Source: CAYQLT01 sp964418425
Lineage (GTDB): Bacteria; Bacillota; Limnochordia; Limnochordales; Geochordaceae
Length of the DNA: 24,721 bases
Direction: 5' to 3'
NCBI GenBank assembly: GCA_964418425.1
Contig: CAYQLT010000035.1
Span: 1 to 24,721 of the forward strand
A program made the position numbers and the translations under genes. Positions within the stretch are counted from its first letter, which is position 1; each line of letters starts with the position of its first letter. The notes under the pieces were generated by a model. It saw only the letters and a list, made by a program, of their open reading frames with translations. It did no database searches and had not been told where the DNA came from. Below, piece after piece: positions 1 to 7,975 of the stretch.

Positions 1-1227
1 GCCGAACGCCTGACGGGTTACCCGCGCCGCGAGGCCCTCGGCCTGCGCTGCTTCGAGGTGTGTGCCGGCCGCTTTTGCCGAAGGGCTTGCGATATCCAGG
101 CGCTCTTCCACGGCCAGGCCACCCCGGAAGACTTCGAGACGCCGGTCTTCTGCAAGGATGGCAGCATCCGGCTGGTGCGCGTCCGAACCGTCCCCCTCAA
201 GGGGCGTGGCGGCAGGATCGTCGCGGTGGCCCAGATCCTGCGGGATATCACCGGGCAGCTGGCAGCCCGGGGCCCGTGTGGGAGCCCAAGGCGGGGTTTC
301 GGCGAGCTGGTCGGGGAGAGCACCCCGATGAACCGGCTTTACGAAGTTCTTCGGGCCTTGCAGGATAGCGACGTGCCCGTCTTGGTGTGTGGAGAACCGG
401 GCACCGAAAAGGAGTGGGCGGCTAGAACCCTGCACCAGACCGGCCTGCGGGCGGCCGGCCCCTTCGTGCGGGTGCTGACCCACGGGGCTCCGCCCGCGGT
501 GGTGGAGAGGGAGCTGTTTGGCACGTGCGAGGGGGACGGCCTCGCTCCTCCCCGTCCGGGTTGCCTGCACCTGGCTCACCAGGGAACACTTTTCATCGAT
601 GACGTGGCGCACCTCTCCCCGCAGGCGCAACAGCGGCTGATCGACTACCTCACCCGCCAGGCGGGCGACAGCTATCCCGATGTTCGGGTGGTGGCGGCCA
701 CCACCCGACGCGCGGACGAGCCCATCGAATCCGGCTCCCTGTCGGCCGACCTGGCCCGCCTGCTGTCCTGTCGGGTAGAGCTGCCGCCGCTGCGGGAGCG
801 CCCGGAGGACATCCCCCTGCTGGTGGAGAAGCTCCTGGAGGCCATCGCCGGGCCCGAGAGGCCCAACCCTGCCGTCTCCGAAGCCGCACTGCGGGTGCTG
901 GTCAACTACCCGTTCCCGGGCAACGTGGATGAACTGGAGCGGGTTCTGCGGATCGCCTGCCGGCTGTCCCGAGGAGGCGAGATCGGCACCCAGCACCTGC
1001 CCGACCAGGTTCTGGCTGGCGCCGGAGCAGCGGCTGCCCTGGGCGTGAAACCCTCCGCCAACGGGCAGGAGGCCCGTCCCGCGCGTGGTCGGCCCTCCCG
1101 CGAGCAGCTGCAGGCCCTGCTGAACGCCTGCGGGTGGAACGTCAGCCGTTGCGCCCGGCGCCTCTCCGTGGACCGCACCACCCTGTGGCGCTGGATGCGC
1201 CAGCTGGCCATCGCCCGTCCCCGCTGA
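1..1227 (+). CDS. PAS-domain, NtrC-like transcriptional regulator with degenerate AAA domain (5' partial)
   Basis: The frame is open from base 1, so the N-terminus lies outside the window; 408 residues are visible. Residues 1-75 are the end of a PAS domain with a cysteine-rich segment (C17, C21, C26, C30) like that of PAS regulators whose consensus reads GRPC-EVF--C---C. Residues 100-320 are a sigma-54-activator AAA fold, recognisable by ELVGES, PPLRERPEDIPLL and FPGNVDELERVLR. A Fis-type helix-turn-helix ends the protein. Key ATPase features are damaged: Walker A is GEPGTEKE (third Gly replaced by Glu), the GAFTGA loop is absent after ELFG, Walker B is FIDDV instead of FLDEI, and the arginine-finger segment FRxDLxxRL reads LSADLARLL. 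I infer a DNA-binding sensor that does not remodel sigma-54 holoenzyme. It lies directly upstream of the nos genes and probably controls them. Family assignment is firm; target and signal are inferred. Confidence 0.85.
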   Translation, partial: AERLTGYPRREALGLRCFEVCAGRFCRRACDIQALFHGQATPEDFETPVFCKDGSIRLVRVRTVPLKGRGGRIVAVAQILRDITGQLAARGPCGSPRRGFGELVGESTPMNRLYEVLRALQDSDVPVLVCGEPGTEKEWAARTLHQTGLRAAGPFVRVLTHGAPPAVVERELFGTCEGDGLAPPRPGCLHLAHQGTLFIDDVAHLSPQAQQRLIDYLTRQAGDSYPDVRVVAATTRRADEPIESGSLSADLARLLSCRVELPPLRERPEDIPLLVEKLLEAIAGPERPNPAVSEAALRVLVNYPFPGNVDELERVLRIACRLSRGGEIGTQHLPDQVLAGAGAAAALGVKPSANGQEARPARGRPSREQLQALLNACGWNVSRCARRLSVDRTTLWRWMRQLAIARPR

Positions 1228-1233
1228 GCGCGC

Positions 1234-1259
1234 GTTGCAGCGGCGCAACACAGTGTTGC
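1234..1259. promoter_or_regulatory. Overlapping palindromes upstream of the nos operon
   Basis: Three alternating half-sites occur just past the regulator stop codon: GTTGC (1234-1238), GCAAC (1245-1249) and GTTGC (1255-1259). The right pair is a perfect 7+1+7 palindrome, GCAACACAGTGTTGC (1245-1259). The left pair is GTTGC-N6-GCAAC. Dyads of this size suit a Fis-type helix-turn-helix dimer, so this may be the operator of the preceding regulator, about 200 bp upstream of the first cupredoxin gene. In the rest of 1260-1456 I see no convincing sigma-54 (-24/-12) or sigma-70 promoter and no gene. Confidence 0.45.
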
Positions 1260-1456
1260 ATCCGCGTCACTCGGGCCCTCTTCCCCCCGGGTTTTTCACC
1301 TGAGGCAGCCCCTTCGATTTGGGGTAGCGCCCGGCAGACAGCCCGCAGCCGGCCCGGTATCGTCGGGTCCGAGGCTGGCAGTGGGCTTCCCATTGGGGAC
1401 CGGCCGTCGGCTGCCGGCGGTCGGGCATCAAACCCGCAGGGGGGTGCAGGGAGAGG

Positions 1457-1939
1457 ATGGCGGGCCGAGTGAGGCGTCTTGGGGTGCGACCGGTAGCCGC
1501 GCTGATGGCGGCGGTCGTCGTCGCAGCCGTGATGGCCGCCACCTCGGGGCTCTGGCCGTCCCGGGGTGCCGCGCCCGTGGAGCGGGAGTTCGTCATCACG
1601 GCCCATCAGTTCGCATACGACCCGCCCCGAATCCGGGTCAACGTGGGAGACCGGGTCACCCTGCGGGTGCGCTCGGCGGACGTGGCACACGGTCTCTACC
1701 TGGACCCCTATGGCATCAACGTGAAGGTTCCTCCCCTTGAGGAGCGAGTCGTCCAGTTCGTGGCCGACCGTCCGGGCAAGATCCGGTACCGCTGCTCGGT
1801 GATCTGCGGCTCGCTCCATCCGTTCATGGTGGGCGAGATCGTGGTGGAGCCTAACCGGCCCCTGGCCGGCGCCCTGGGGCTGGCGGCAGTGATCGGGTTC
1901 GGAGCTCTGGCTTACGCCTGGTACAGAAAGGGGGAGTGA
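1457..1939 (+). CDS. Membrane-anchored CuA cupredoxin (cytochrome oxidase subunit II-like)
   Basis: 160 residues. A hydrophobic N-terminal segment (about residues 13-33) is followed by a cupredoxin fold and a second membrane segment (about 136-156) ending YRKGE, so the copper domain should face outside the membrane. It carries a complete CuA ligand set: a histidine in ADVAHGLYL and the motif CSVICGSLHPFM (C-x3-C-x3-H-x2-M), as in cytochrome oxidase subunit II. The backbone-ligand glutamate of the usual CSEIC is replaced by valine, which need not abolish metal binding. ATG 1457 follows GGGAGAGG. The stop is 7 nt before the polyferredoxin gene, indicating one operon. I infer an electron carrier between the membrane polyferredoxin and NosZ. 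A separated oxidase subunit is the alternative, but no oxidase subunit I is nearby. Confidence 0.85.
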   Translation: MAGRVRRLGVRPVAALMAAVVVAAVMAATSGLWPSRGAAPVEREFVITAHQFAYDPPRIRVNVGDRVTLRVRSADVAHGLYLDPYGINVKVPPLEERVVQFVADRPGKIRYRCSVICGSLHPFMVGEIVVEPNRPLAGALGLAAVIGFGALAYAWYRKGE

Positions 1940-1946
1940 CCCGGTC

Positions 1947-3419
1947 ATGGCAACCCCCAACACCCAGGAAGCCCTGCCCGCGGTTGGGGTCCCGGCCGAA
2001 CGCAGACCCTTCAAGCTGGACGTGCTGAAGGCCTGGCCGTGGCTCTCCTGGCTGCTCCACCAACGGTGGTTTCAGTTCGTGGCGATCTGGCCGAACCTGC
2101 TCGCCTTCGTGGTCATCATCGCCAGCGGGCTGGCGGGGACACCCATCGGGGCCAAGAACTTCTCCATCGTCTTCGTCTGGATCGTTTGGTGGGCCCTGCT
2201 CATCATGCTCCTGGTGCCCTTCGGGGCCCGAATCTGGTGCACGGGGTGCCCCATCCCCGCCCTGGGAGAGTGGCTCGCCCGGCTGCGCTTCGTCGGGCAC
2301 CACCAGGGTGGGCTTCCTGTCACCCGCCGGTGGCCCAGGCGCCTGCGGGGGCTGTGGCTGGCCAACTTCGGCTTTCTGGCCATCGCCCTGTTCAGCGCCA
2401 TCGTGACAACCCGACCGCTGGTGACGGGGCTGGTGCTTCTGGGGCTGTTCGTCCTGTCCATCGTCGTCCACCTCCTTTTCGAGCGGCGGGCCTTTTGCCG
2501 CTACCTGTGCCCGGTGGGAGGCTTCCTGGGCCTGTACTCCATGGCCGCCCCCATCGAGCTGAGGCGGCGCAATGCCGATGTCTGCCTGAAGTGCCGTTTC
2601 AAGTCGTGCTTTCGGGGTAGCACGCCGGAAAGCCTTAAGGTGGGAGGGGTGGGCGGATACCCCTGCCCCATGTCGGAGTTCCCCGGGGCTCCGATGGAGC
2701 GCAACAACTACTGCATCCTCTGCACCGAGTGCATCAAGGCGTGCCCGTATGACAACATCACCGTCAATCTGCGGCCCTTCGGGGCGGATCTGTTCGTGGA
2801 GAGAGGCCGCAAGTTTGACGAGGCGTTCAAGGGATTCATCATGCTGGGCAGCGCCCTTGCCTACTCTCTCGTGATGCTGGGTCCGTATGGCTTTTTGAAA
2901 GACTGGGCCGCCCTGCGCAGCCTGGAGGGCTTTTTGGTGTACGCCCTGGGGTTTTTGGGAACCACGTTGGTGATCGCCCCCGCGCTGCACCTGGTGGCTG
3001 CCTGGATGGTGCGCATGGTGAACCGGGCGGCGGCGCGCGGCATCGCCACCAAGGAGCTGTTCGTGGACACCTCGTACACTCTGGTTCCCGTTGGGCTTAC
3101 GGCCTGGATCGCGTTCAGCATTTCCTTCGTCCTGCCCAACATCTCCTACGCCGTCTCGGCTCTTTCGGACCCCTTCGGATGGGGTTGGGACCTGTTCGGT
3201 ACGGCCTCGTACGCCTGGACCCCGTACTTCCCGGGCTGGATTCCCTACCTGCAGGTGCCGGTGCTGCTGGTGGGACTTGGGTGGGGTGTGACGTCCGCCG
3301 TGCGCATCCTGACCGCAACCTTCGACGGTGATCGCAAAGCTGCCCTGAGGGGCGCCGCGGTCATGGCCGTCTACCTCGTCGCGGTGGTGAGCCTGTTCTT
3401 GTGGCTGTACCTCGCCTAG
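1947..3419 (+). CDS. NosR/NapH-like membrane polyferredoxin (4Fe-4S), putative quinol-oxidising subunit
   Basis: 490 residues with multiple membrane spans. Two membrane-proximal motifs typical of NosR/NapH/CcoG proteins are present: CTGCP (C98, C101) and CRYLCP (C184, C188). Two cytoplasmic ferredoxin-type motifs follow: C213-x2-C216-x4-C221 with a later PCP, and C256-x2-C259-x2-C262-x3-C266-P. The FMN-binding periplasmic domain of classical NosR is missing, so the protein corresponds to the C-terminal, NapH-like half of NosR extended by extra C-terminal spans (residues 300-490). ATG 1947 has an upstream GGGGGAG that overlaps the end of the cupredoxin gene. By family knowledge such proteins pass electrons from menaquinol towards periplasmic reductases; here the neighbours imply CuA proteins and NosZ as acceptors. 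I avoid the symbol nosR because the diagnostic FMN domain is absent. Confidence 0.85.
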   Translation: MATPNTQEALPAVGVPAERRPFKLDVLKAWPWLSWLLHQRWFQFVAIWPNLLAFVVIIASGLAGTPIGAKNFSIVFVWIVWWALLIMLLVPFGARIWCTGCPIPALGEWLARLRFVGHHQGGLPVTRRWPRRLRGLWLANFGFLAIALFSAIVTTRPLVTGLVLLGLFVLSIVVHLLFERRAFCRYLCPVGGFLGLYSMAAPIELRRRNADVCLKCRFKSCFRGSTPESLKVGGVGGYPCPMSEFPGAPMERNNYCILCTECIKACPYDNITVNLRPFGADLFVERGRKFDEAFKGFIMLGSALAYSLVMLGPYGFLKDWAALRSLEGFLVYALGFLGTTLVIAPALHLVAAWMVRMVNRAAARGIATKELFVDTSYTLVPVGLTAWIAFSISFVLPNISYAVSALSDPFGWGWDLFGTASYAWTPYFPGWIPYLQVPVLLVGLGWGVTSAVRILTATFDGDRKAALRGAAVMAVYLVAVVSLFLWLYLA

Positions 3420-3484
3420 GCGAGCACAGCCGGGCGGAAGGCGCGCGAAGGCGGCATCCGTGGGCTGGGGAGGGCTGATGGGCC

Positions 3485-3880
3485 ATGAGGCGTTGGGAAG
3501 TCGCGGCGGCCGTGCTGGTGTTCGTGGCGGTGGTGGCAACCCCCCTGGCCATCTTCGGCTACGAGCGCGTGGTGCGGCCGGCGCTGGCGGCTCCCGGCGA
3601 GTTTCGCGTGGCCATCCACATCTTCGAGGAGGGGGGCTTTCAGCCGCGGCAGATAGTGGTTCAGCGGGGCCAGAGGGTGCGGCTGGTGCTCACCAGCTAC
3701 GACGTGACCCACAGTTTCCAGCTGCTGGATTACGGTGTCGACACCGGTCCCATCTTCCCGGGGACCCCGCGCGTGGTGGAGTTCGTGGCCGACCGGGCCG
3801 GGACCTTCCCCTTCCAGTGCAACGTTCGCTGCAGCCCGCTTCACCGCAACATGGTGGGGCAGCTGATCGTCAAGCCGTGA
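3485..3880 (+). CDS. Second CuA cupredoxin with N-terminal membrane anchor
   Basis: 131 residues: an N-terminal membrane anchor or uncleaved signal (about residues 6-26), then a single cupredoxin domain. All CuA ligands are present: a histidine in YDVTHSFQL and the motif CNVRCSPLHRNM (C-x3-C-x3-H-x2-M). It differs from the first cupredoxin in having only one membrane segment and about 30 fewer residues. ATG 3485 follows GGGGAGGG with a 10-nt spacer; an ATG at 3478 lies in another frame. NosZ begins 95 nt downstream. The copper domain resembles the C-terminal CuA domain of NosZ, so it may hand electrons directly to NosZ. Structural assignment is firm; the electron-carrier role is inferred from position. 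Confidence 0.85.
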   Translation: MRRWEVAAAVLVFVAVVATPLAIFGYERVVRPALAAPGEFRVAIHIFEEGGFQPRQIVVQRGQRVRLVLTSYDVTHSFQLLDYGVDTGPIFPGTPRVVEFVADRAGTFPFQCNVRCSPLHRNMVGQLIVKP

Positions 3881-3975
3881 CCAAAGCGGGAAAGCCCGGC
3901 TCCCGGCGGCCAAAACCGTCGGACATCGAGACACTTTTCCAGGCGGCAATGGCGAGCACGAAGGGAGATGAGGCG

Positions 3976-5814
3976 ATGCGCTGGAGCTGGCTGGGCAAAG
4001 CGGCGCTGGCAGCCGGTTTGCTTGCGGTGGTGGCGTTACTGTCGGGCTTCAGCCTGTTCGGAGAGCGTCGGCCCGAAGCCGGAGACGCCAGCAAGGCGCT
4101 GGTGCCGCCGGGGCAGCTCGATGAGTACTACCTGTTTGCCTCCGGCGGGCACTCGGGTCAGGTGTACGTGATCGGCATACCCTCCATGCGCCGCATTCGC
4201 ACCATCCCCGTCTTCACGCCGGACCCGGCGTGGGGCTACGGCTACGATGAGGAGACCAAAGCCATGCTGGGTGGGTTCACGTGGGGCGACGTGCACCACC
4301 CGGCGCTGTCGGAGACCAACGGGGAGTATGACGGGCGCTGGCTGTTCGTCAACGACAATGCCAACAACCGGGTCGCCCGCATCAATCTCAAGACGTTCTA
4401 CACCGAGCAGATCCTGGGGCCCATTCCCAACATCATGGGTCCTCACTGCGCCGCCTTCGTGACGCCCAACACCGAGTACTTCCTGATGCCCTCCCGGTTT
4501 TCGGCGCCGATTCCCTCAGGGCGCTACGCGCCGCTGGAGCGCTTCTCCCAGGAGTACTACGGAGTGCTGGCGGGCATCAAGGTCGACCCGAAGAGCGGCC
4601 ACATGGAGCTGGCCTGGGAGCTGCTTTTGCCCCCGTGGAGCTACGACCTGTCGGATGCGGGCAAGAAGGTGAGCGACGGGTGGGCCTTCCTGACCACCTA
4701 CAACACCGAGGAGGCCTACGAGACGCTGGAGGTCGGGGCATCGGCCAAGGATCGCGACTACATCGTGGTGCTGAACTGGCGTGAGGTGGAAAAGGCGGTG
4801 GCTGCGGGCAAGTACACCGTTATCGATGGCGCGAAGGTGGTGGATCCCGCACAGGTTCCCGGGCTCGTCTACCTGATCCCGGTGGCCAAGAGCCCCCACG
4901 GGGTAGACGTATCCCCGGACGGCCGGTACATCGTCGCCAGCGGCAAGCTGCAGCCTGCCGTGACCGTCTACGAGTTCAGTCGCATTCAGCAGGCCATCCA
5001 GGCCCGGCGATTCAGCGGAACGGTGCGGGGACTGCCGGTGCTGGAGTACGAGGCGGTGCGGGTGGCCGAAGTGCCGGTGGGGCTGGGCCCGCTGCACACG
5101 CAGTTCGACGACAGGGGTTACGCGTACACCAGCCTGTTCCTGGACAGCGCCATCGCGAAGTGGAAGCTCGGCGAGTGGAAGGTGGTCGACAAGGTCGACG
5201 TGCACTACAACATCGGGCATCTGGCGGCCGCGGAGGGCGATTCTGCCTCGCCCGACGGGAAGTGGTTGGTGGCTCTCAACAAGATGTCCAAGGACCGCTT
5301 CCTGTCGGTCGGGCCCAGCCATCCCGAGAACCTGCAGCTCATCGACATCTCTGGAGACAAGATGAGGCTGGTCTACGACGCGCCCATCGATCCCGAACCC
5401 CACTACGCTCAGATCATCAAGGCGGACAAAATCAAGACGGAGGTCGTCTTCTACAAGGACCCCAACCGCCCCAACTCGGTCTGGGACGTCAAGGACGCCC
5501 GCATCGAGCGGCGGGGCAACCAGGTGCACGTATACATGGTCGCGATTCGTAGCCGGTTCGTGCCGGACAAGGTCGAAGTCAACCAGGGCGATGAGGTGTA
5601 CTTCCACATCACCAACAACGACATGGATCAGGACGTCACGCACGGCTTCGGCGTCAGCCTGTACAACGTGGATATGCAGGTCGAACCGGGCGAGACCAAG
5701 ACCATGAAGATCAAAGCCGACAAACCCGGGGTCTACCCGTTCTACTGCACCAACTTCTGCTCTGCGCTGCACCAGGAGATGCAGGGATGGCTTCTGGTCC
5801 GGCCGGCCGGATGA
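3976..5814 (+). CDS. nosZ: Nitrous oxide reductase, clade II type
   Basis: 612 residues. It catalyses the two-electron reduction of N2O to N2 outside the cytoplasmic membrane. The beta-propeller carries the seven CuZ histidines in the expected contexts: DVHHPA (H107, H108), GPHCA, SPHGVD, GPLHTQ, IGHLA and EPHYA. The C-terminal cupredoxin binds CuA through H556 (DVTHGF) and CTNFCSALHQEM (C591, C595, H599, M602). The N-terminus is a Sec-type signal or anchor (residues 7-27) with no twin-arginine motif, which is diagnostic of clade II. ATG 3976 is chosen over ATG 3949 because AAGGGAG lies 8 nt upstream; the frame also stays open back to about 3460, which is fortuitous. The gene for the clade II marker NosB follows directly. 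Confidence 0.97.
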   Translation: MRWSWLGKAALAAGLLAVVALLSGFSLFGERRPEAGDASKALVPPGQLDEYYLFASGGHSGQVYVIGIPSMRRIRTIPVFTPDPAWGYGYDEETKAMLGGFTWGDVHHPALSETNGEYDGRWLFVNDNANNRVARINLKTFYTEQILGPIPNIMGPHCAAFVTPNTEYFLMPSRFSAPIPSGRYAPLERFSQEYYGVLAGIKVDPKSGHMELAWELLLPPWSYDLSDAGKKVSDGWAFLTTYNTEEAYETLEVGASAKDRDYIVVLNWREVEKAVAAGKYTVIDGAKVVDPAQVPGLVYLIPVAKSPHGVDVSPDGRYIVASGKLQPAVTVYEFSRIQQAIQARRFSGTVRGLPVLEYEAVRVAEVPVGLGPLHTQFDDRGYAYTSLFLDSAIAKWKLGEWKVVDKVDVHYNIGHLAAAEGDSASPDGKWLVALNKMSKDRFLSVGPSHPENLQLIDISGDKMRLVYDAPIDPEPHYAQIIKADKIKTEVVFYKDPNRPNSVWDVKDARIERRGNQVHVYMVAIRSRFVPDKVEVNQGDEVYFHITNNDMDQDVTHGFGVSLYNVDMQVEPGETKTMKIKADKPGVYPFYCTNFCSALHQEMQGWLLVRPAG

Positions 5815-5829
5815 CGGGGGGCCTTGGAC

Positions 5830-6585
5830 ATGTCGGTTCGCCGATGGCTCTTCGAAGGGAGGCTTGACCGCGGCGGCCGGATCCTGGTTTTCGCGGCGGC
5901 CCTGGCAGTGGCCCTGTCCCTGCTGGGGCCGCTTTGGACCCTGCGGCTGACCGCGCCGCAGTACCGGGAGGGGCTTCCGCTGCACGTGTACGCGTGGGGG
6001 GTGGGTGGCCGGGTCGAAACCATCAACATCCTCAATCATTACATTGGCATGCGCCCCATCCGGGAGGAGGACTTCCCGGAGTTTCGGTTCCTGCCATGGC
6101 TGTTTTCGGCGGCCGCGCTGGGGATGGCGGCGGCCGCGGCTTCGGGAAGACGCTGGCTTACAGGGACCTTCGTGCTGCTCGCCCCGGGACTTGCGGTGTT
6201 CATCTTGGATCTGTGGCGCTGGTTGCACCAGTACGGGCACGACCTGAGCCCGGCGGCTCCCATCCGCGTGGAGCCTTTCTCCCCTCCCGTCCTGGGGTTT
6301 TACCGGCTGGCCAACTTCACCACCCTGAGTTACTTCAACTGGGGAACCTGGTTGCAACTGGCCGCCCTGGTGCTTCTGGTGATGGCCCTGGTACGCACAG
6401 GGAGAGGAAAAGGCCGTGAGGCACTTCAGGCAGGGCGACAAGGAGATCCTGAGCCCGGGCGCCCCGACGCAACAAGCGCCGCCCCCGGGCGCGCGGCGCA
6501 CCCGCAGCCTCGGCGTGGGCGTCGCCGGCCTGTGGGTTCTGGCGTGGATCTGGCTGGAAGCAGCCGCAGCGGCAGCGGGGGCTGA
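5830..6585 (+). CDS. nosB: NosB, membrane protein of clade II nos clusters
   Basis: Four predicted membrane spans at about residues 18-40, 90-110, 115-140 and 160-185. It has the family signature APQYREGL and, further on, INILNHYIGMRPI, seen in the NosB proteins that follow nosZ in clade II clusters. The biochemical role is not settled; knockouts in other organisms impair N2O respiration. ATG 5830 is preferred to TTG 5824, with a G-rich run (5815-5820) as the ribosome site; the gene starts 15 nt after nosZ. The frame runs 170 nt into nosD, and the last ~56 residues are Arg/Gly/Pro/Ser-rich and look non-native. The true C-terminus may lie near 6416 with a lost stop codon, or the tail may be a real extension. 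Confidence 0.88.
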   Translation: MSVRRWLFEGRLDRGGRILVFAAALAVALSLLGPLWTLRLTAPQYREGLPLHVYAWGVGGRVETINILNHYIGMRPIREEDFPEFRFLPWLFSAAALGMAAAAASGRRWLTGTFVLLAPGLAVFILDLWRWLHQYGHDLSPAAPIRVEPFSPPVLGFYRLANFTTLSYFNWGTWLQLAALVLLVMALVRTGRGKGREALQAGRQGDPEPGRPDATSAAPGRAAHPQPRRGRRRPVGSGVDLAGSSRSGSGG

Positions 6586-7975
6586 AGGCGTTCTCCGTGT
6601 GGGGCCACAGGGAGATTTCCCTTCGGTCTCTCAGGCCCTGCAGGCGGCCCGGGGCGGTGAGACCATCCTTGTGGAGCCCGGGTACTACCGGGAACGCCTG
6701 ACGGTCGACCGGCCGGTGCGGCTCGTCGGCCGGCCCGGTGCCGTCCTGGACGGCGGCGGCGAGGGCGACGTGGTCACCATCCGGGCGGATGGCGTGGAGC
6801 TGTCCGGATTCGTCATCCGGGGCAGCGGTCGGCGCCTGTGGAAGGATGAGGCGGGGATCAAGGTGCTGGCCGGGGGCGCCGTGATCGCAGGTAACGTGCT
6901 GGAAGACGTGCTGTTCGGCATCCTCGTGATCGGGGCAGACGGCCAGGTGATCCGTGAAAACCGCATCACAGGCCTCGTGGACCTGCAGGAACACGACCGG
7001 GGCGACGGGATCCGCCTTTACAACTCGGGCCGTAACCTGGTGGAGGGCAACCGCATCGTCAAGTCCCGCGACGGGATCTACGTCGAGTTTTCCTCCGGCA
7101 ATCGCATCGCGGGCAACCGGGTGGAGGGCGCCCGCATCGGGCTGCACTACATGTACTCGGACGACAACCTCTTTGAGGAGAACCTCTTCACCGACTGCGG
7201 CGTGGCCTCCGCCATCATGTACTCCCGAGGGGTTGTGGTTCGGCGCAACGTGTTCGCGCGGAGCCGCGGGTACGGCGCGTACGGGCTCTTCCTGAAGGAG
7301 GCCCGGTCGGCGCAGGTGGAGGCGAACCTGGTGGCGGCCAACCAGACGGGTCTCTCCCTGGACTTCGCGATCGCCTCCACCTTCCGGGGCAACCTGGTGG
7401 TCGCCAACGACGTGGCCGTGAGGGTGCTGGCCAGCTCCGCGGACAGCCGCTTCTACGACAACGCCTTCGTGTCCAACGGCAGCGGGGTGTACCTGAGCCC
7501 GGGACGGCACACCCTGCAGTGGGATGACGGGGTGGGCCGGGGCAACTTCTGGAGCGACTATCGGGGCTACGACCTGGACGCAGACGGGGTGGGGGACGTT
7601 CCCTTCGATGCCAGCGAGCTGTTCGGCTATCTCGTCGAGAGCTATCCGGAGCTGAAAGTCCTGTTCCAAAGCCCCGCGGTCATGGCCGTGGCGGCGGCCG
7701 AACGGGCCTTCCCCCTGTTCGCCCGTCCCAGTGCGCAAGACCGATTCCCGCTGATGCGGATGCCGCAGGACGTCCAGGCGTGGGTGCATGAGCCCGCCAG
7801 CCTGGCTGCGGCCGAGCTTTCCCGAGTTTCTCGGGCTTCAGGCGGGCCAGGCCCGCAAGGGGCAGCGGCGTGGCCGGCAACCGTCTCGGCGGTGGCGGCG
7901 GCTGTGGGACTGTGGGCCGCGGCGGTGGCGCTGAGGCCTGTGGCCCCATGGCGGCGACGGGAAGGAGCCCGGTAG
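6416..7975 (+). CDS. nosD: NosD, periplasmic copper-site maturation protein
   Basis: 519 residues. Positively charged residues lead into a signal sequence at about 30-52. A right-handed parallel beta-helix (CASH/pectate-lyase-like) follows from about 60 to 400, with many asparagine/glycine turns such as ENRITG, EGNRIV and IAGNRV. A C-terminal hydrophobic span (about 480-505) ends in a basic tail. NosD works with the NosFY transporter to supply sulfur or copper for CuZ assembly in NosZ. GTG 6416 is selected because GGGAGAGGAAA (6400-6410) precedes it, even though it overlaps the nosB frame by 170 nt. An internal GTG within the signal region lacks the basic n-region and is less likely. The stop overlaps the nosF start by one base (TAGTG). 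Confidence 0.92.
   Translation: MRHFRQGDKEILSPGAPTQQAPPPGARRTRSLGVGVAGLWVLAWIWLEAAAAAAGAEGVLRVGPQGDFPSVSQALQAARGGETILVEPGYYRERLTVDRPVRLVGRPGAVLDGGGEGDVVTIRADGVELSGFVIRGSGRRLWKDEAGIKVLAGGAVIAGNVLEDVLFGILVIGADGQVIRENRITGLVDLQEHDRGDGIRLYNSGRNLVEGNRIVKSRDGIYVEFSSGNRIAGNRVEGARIGLHYMYSDDNLFEENLFTDCGVASAIMYSRGVVVRRNVFARSRGYGAYGLFLKEARSAQVEANLVAANQTGLSLDFAIASTFRGNLVVANDVAVRVLASSADSRFYDNAFVSNGSGVYLSPGRHTLQWDDGVGRGNFWSDYRGYDLDADGVGDVPFDASELFGYLVESYPELKVLFQSPAVMAVAAAERAFPLFARPSAQDRFPLMRMPQDVQAWVHEPASLAAAELSRVSRASGGPGPQGAAAWPATVSAVAAAVGLWAAAVALRPVAPWRRREGAR

Noticed and set aside
1370..1400. Possible sigma-54 promoter (CTGGCAGTGGGCTTCCC)
   Set aside because: It matches only the -24 half; the -12 GC is absent and the neighbouring regulator lacks GAFTGA.
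3460..5814. A 784-residue open frame covering the second cupredoxin and nosZ
   Set aside because: The extra 170 residues are the cupredoxin gene read out of frame; nosZ has its own ribosome site at 3976 and a normal Sec signal.
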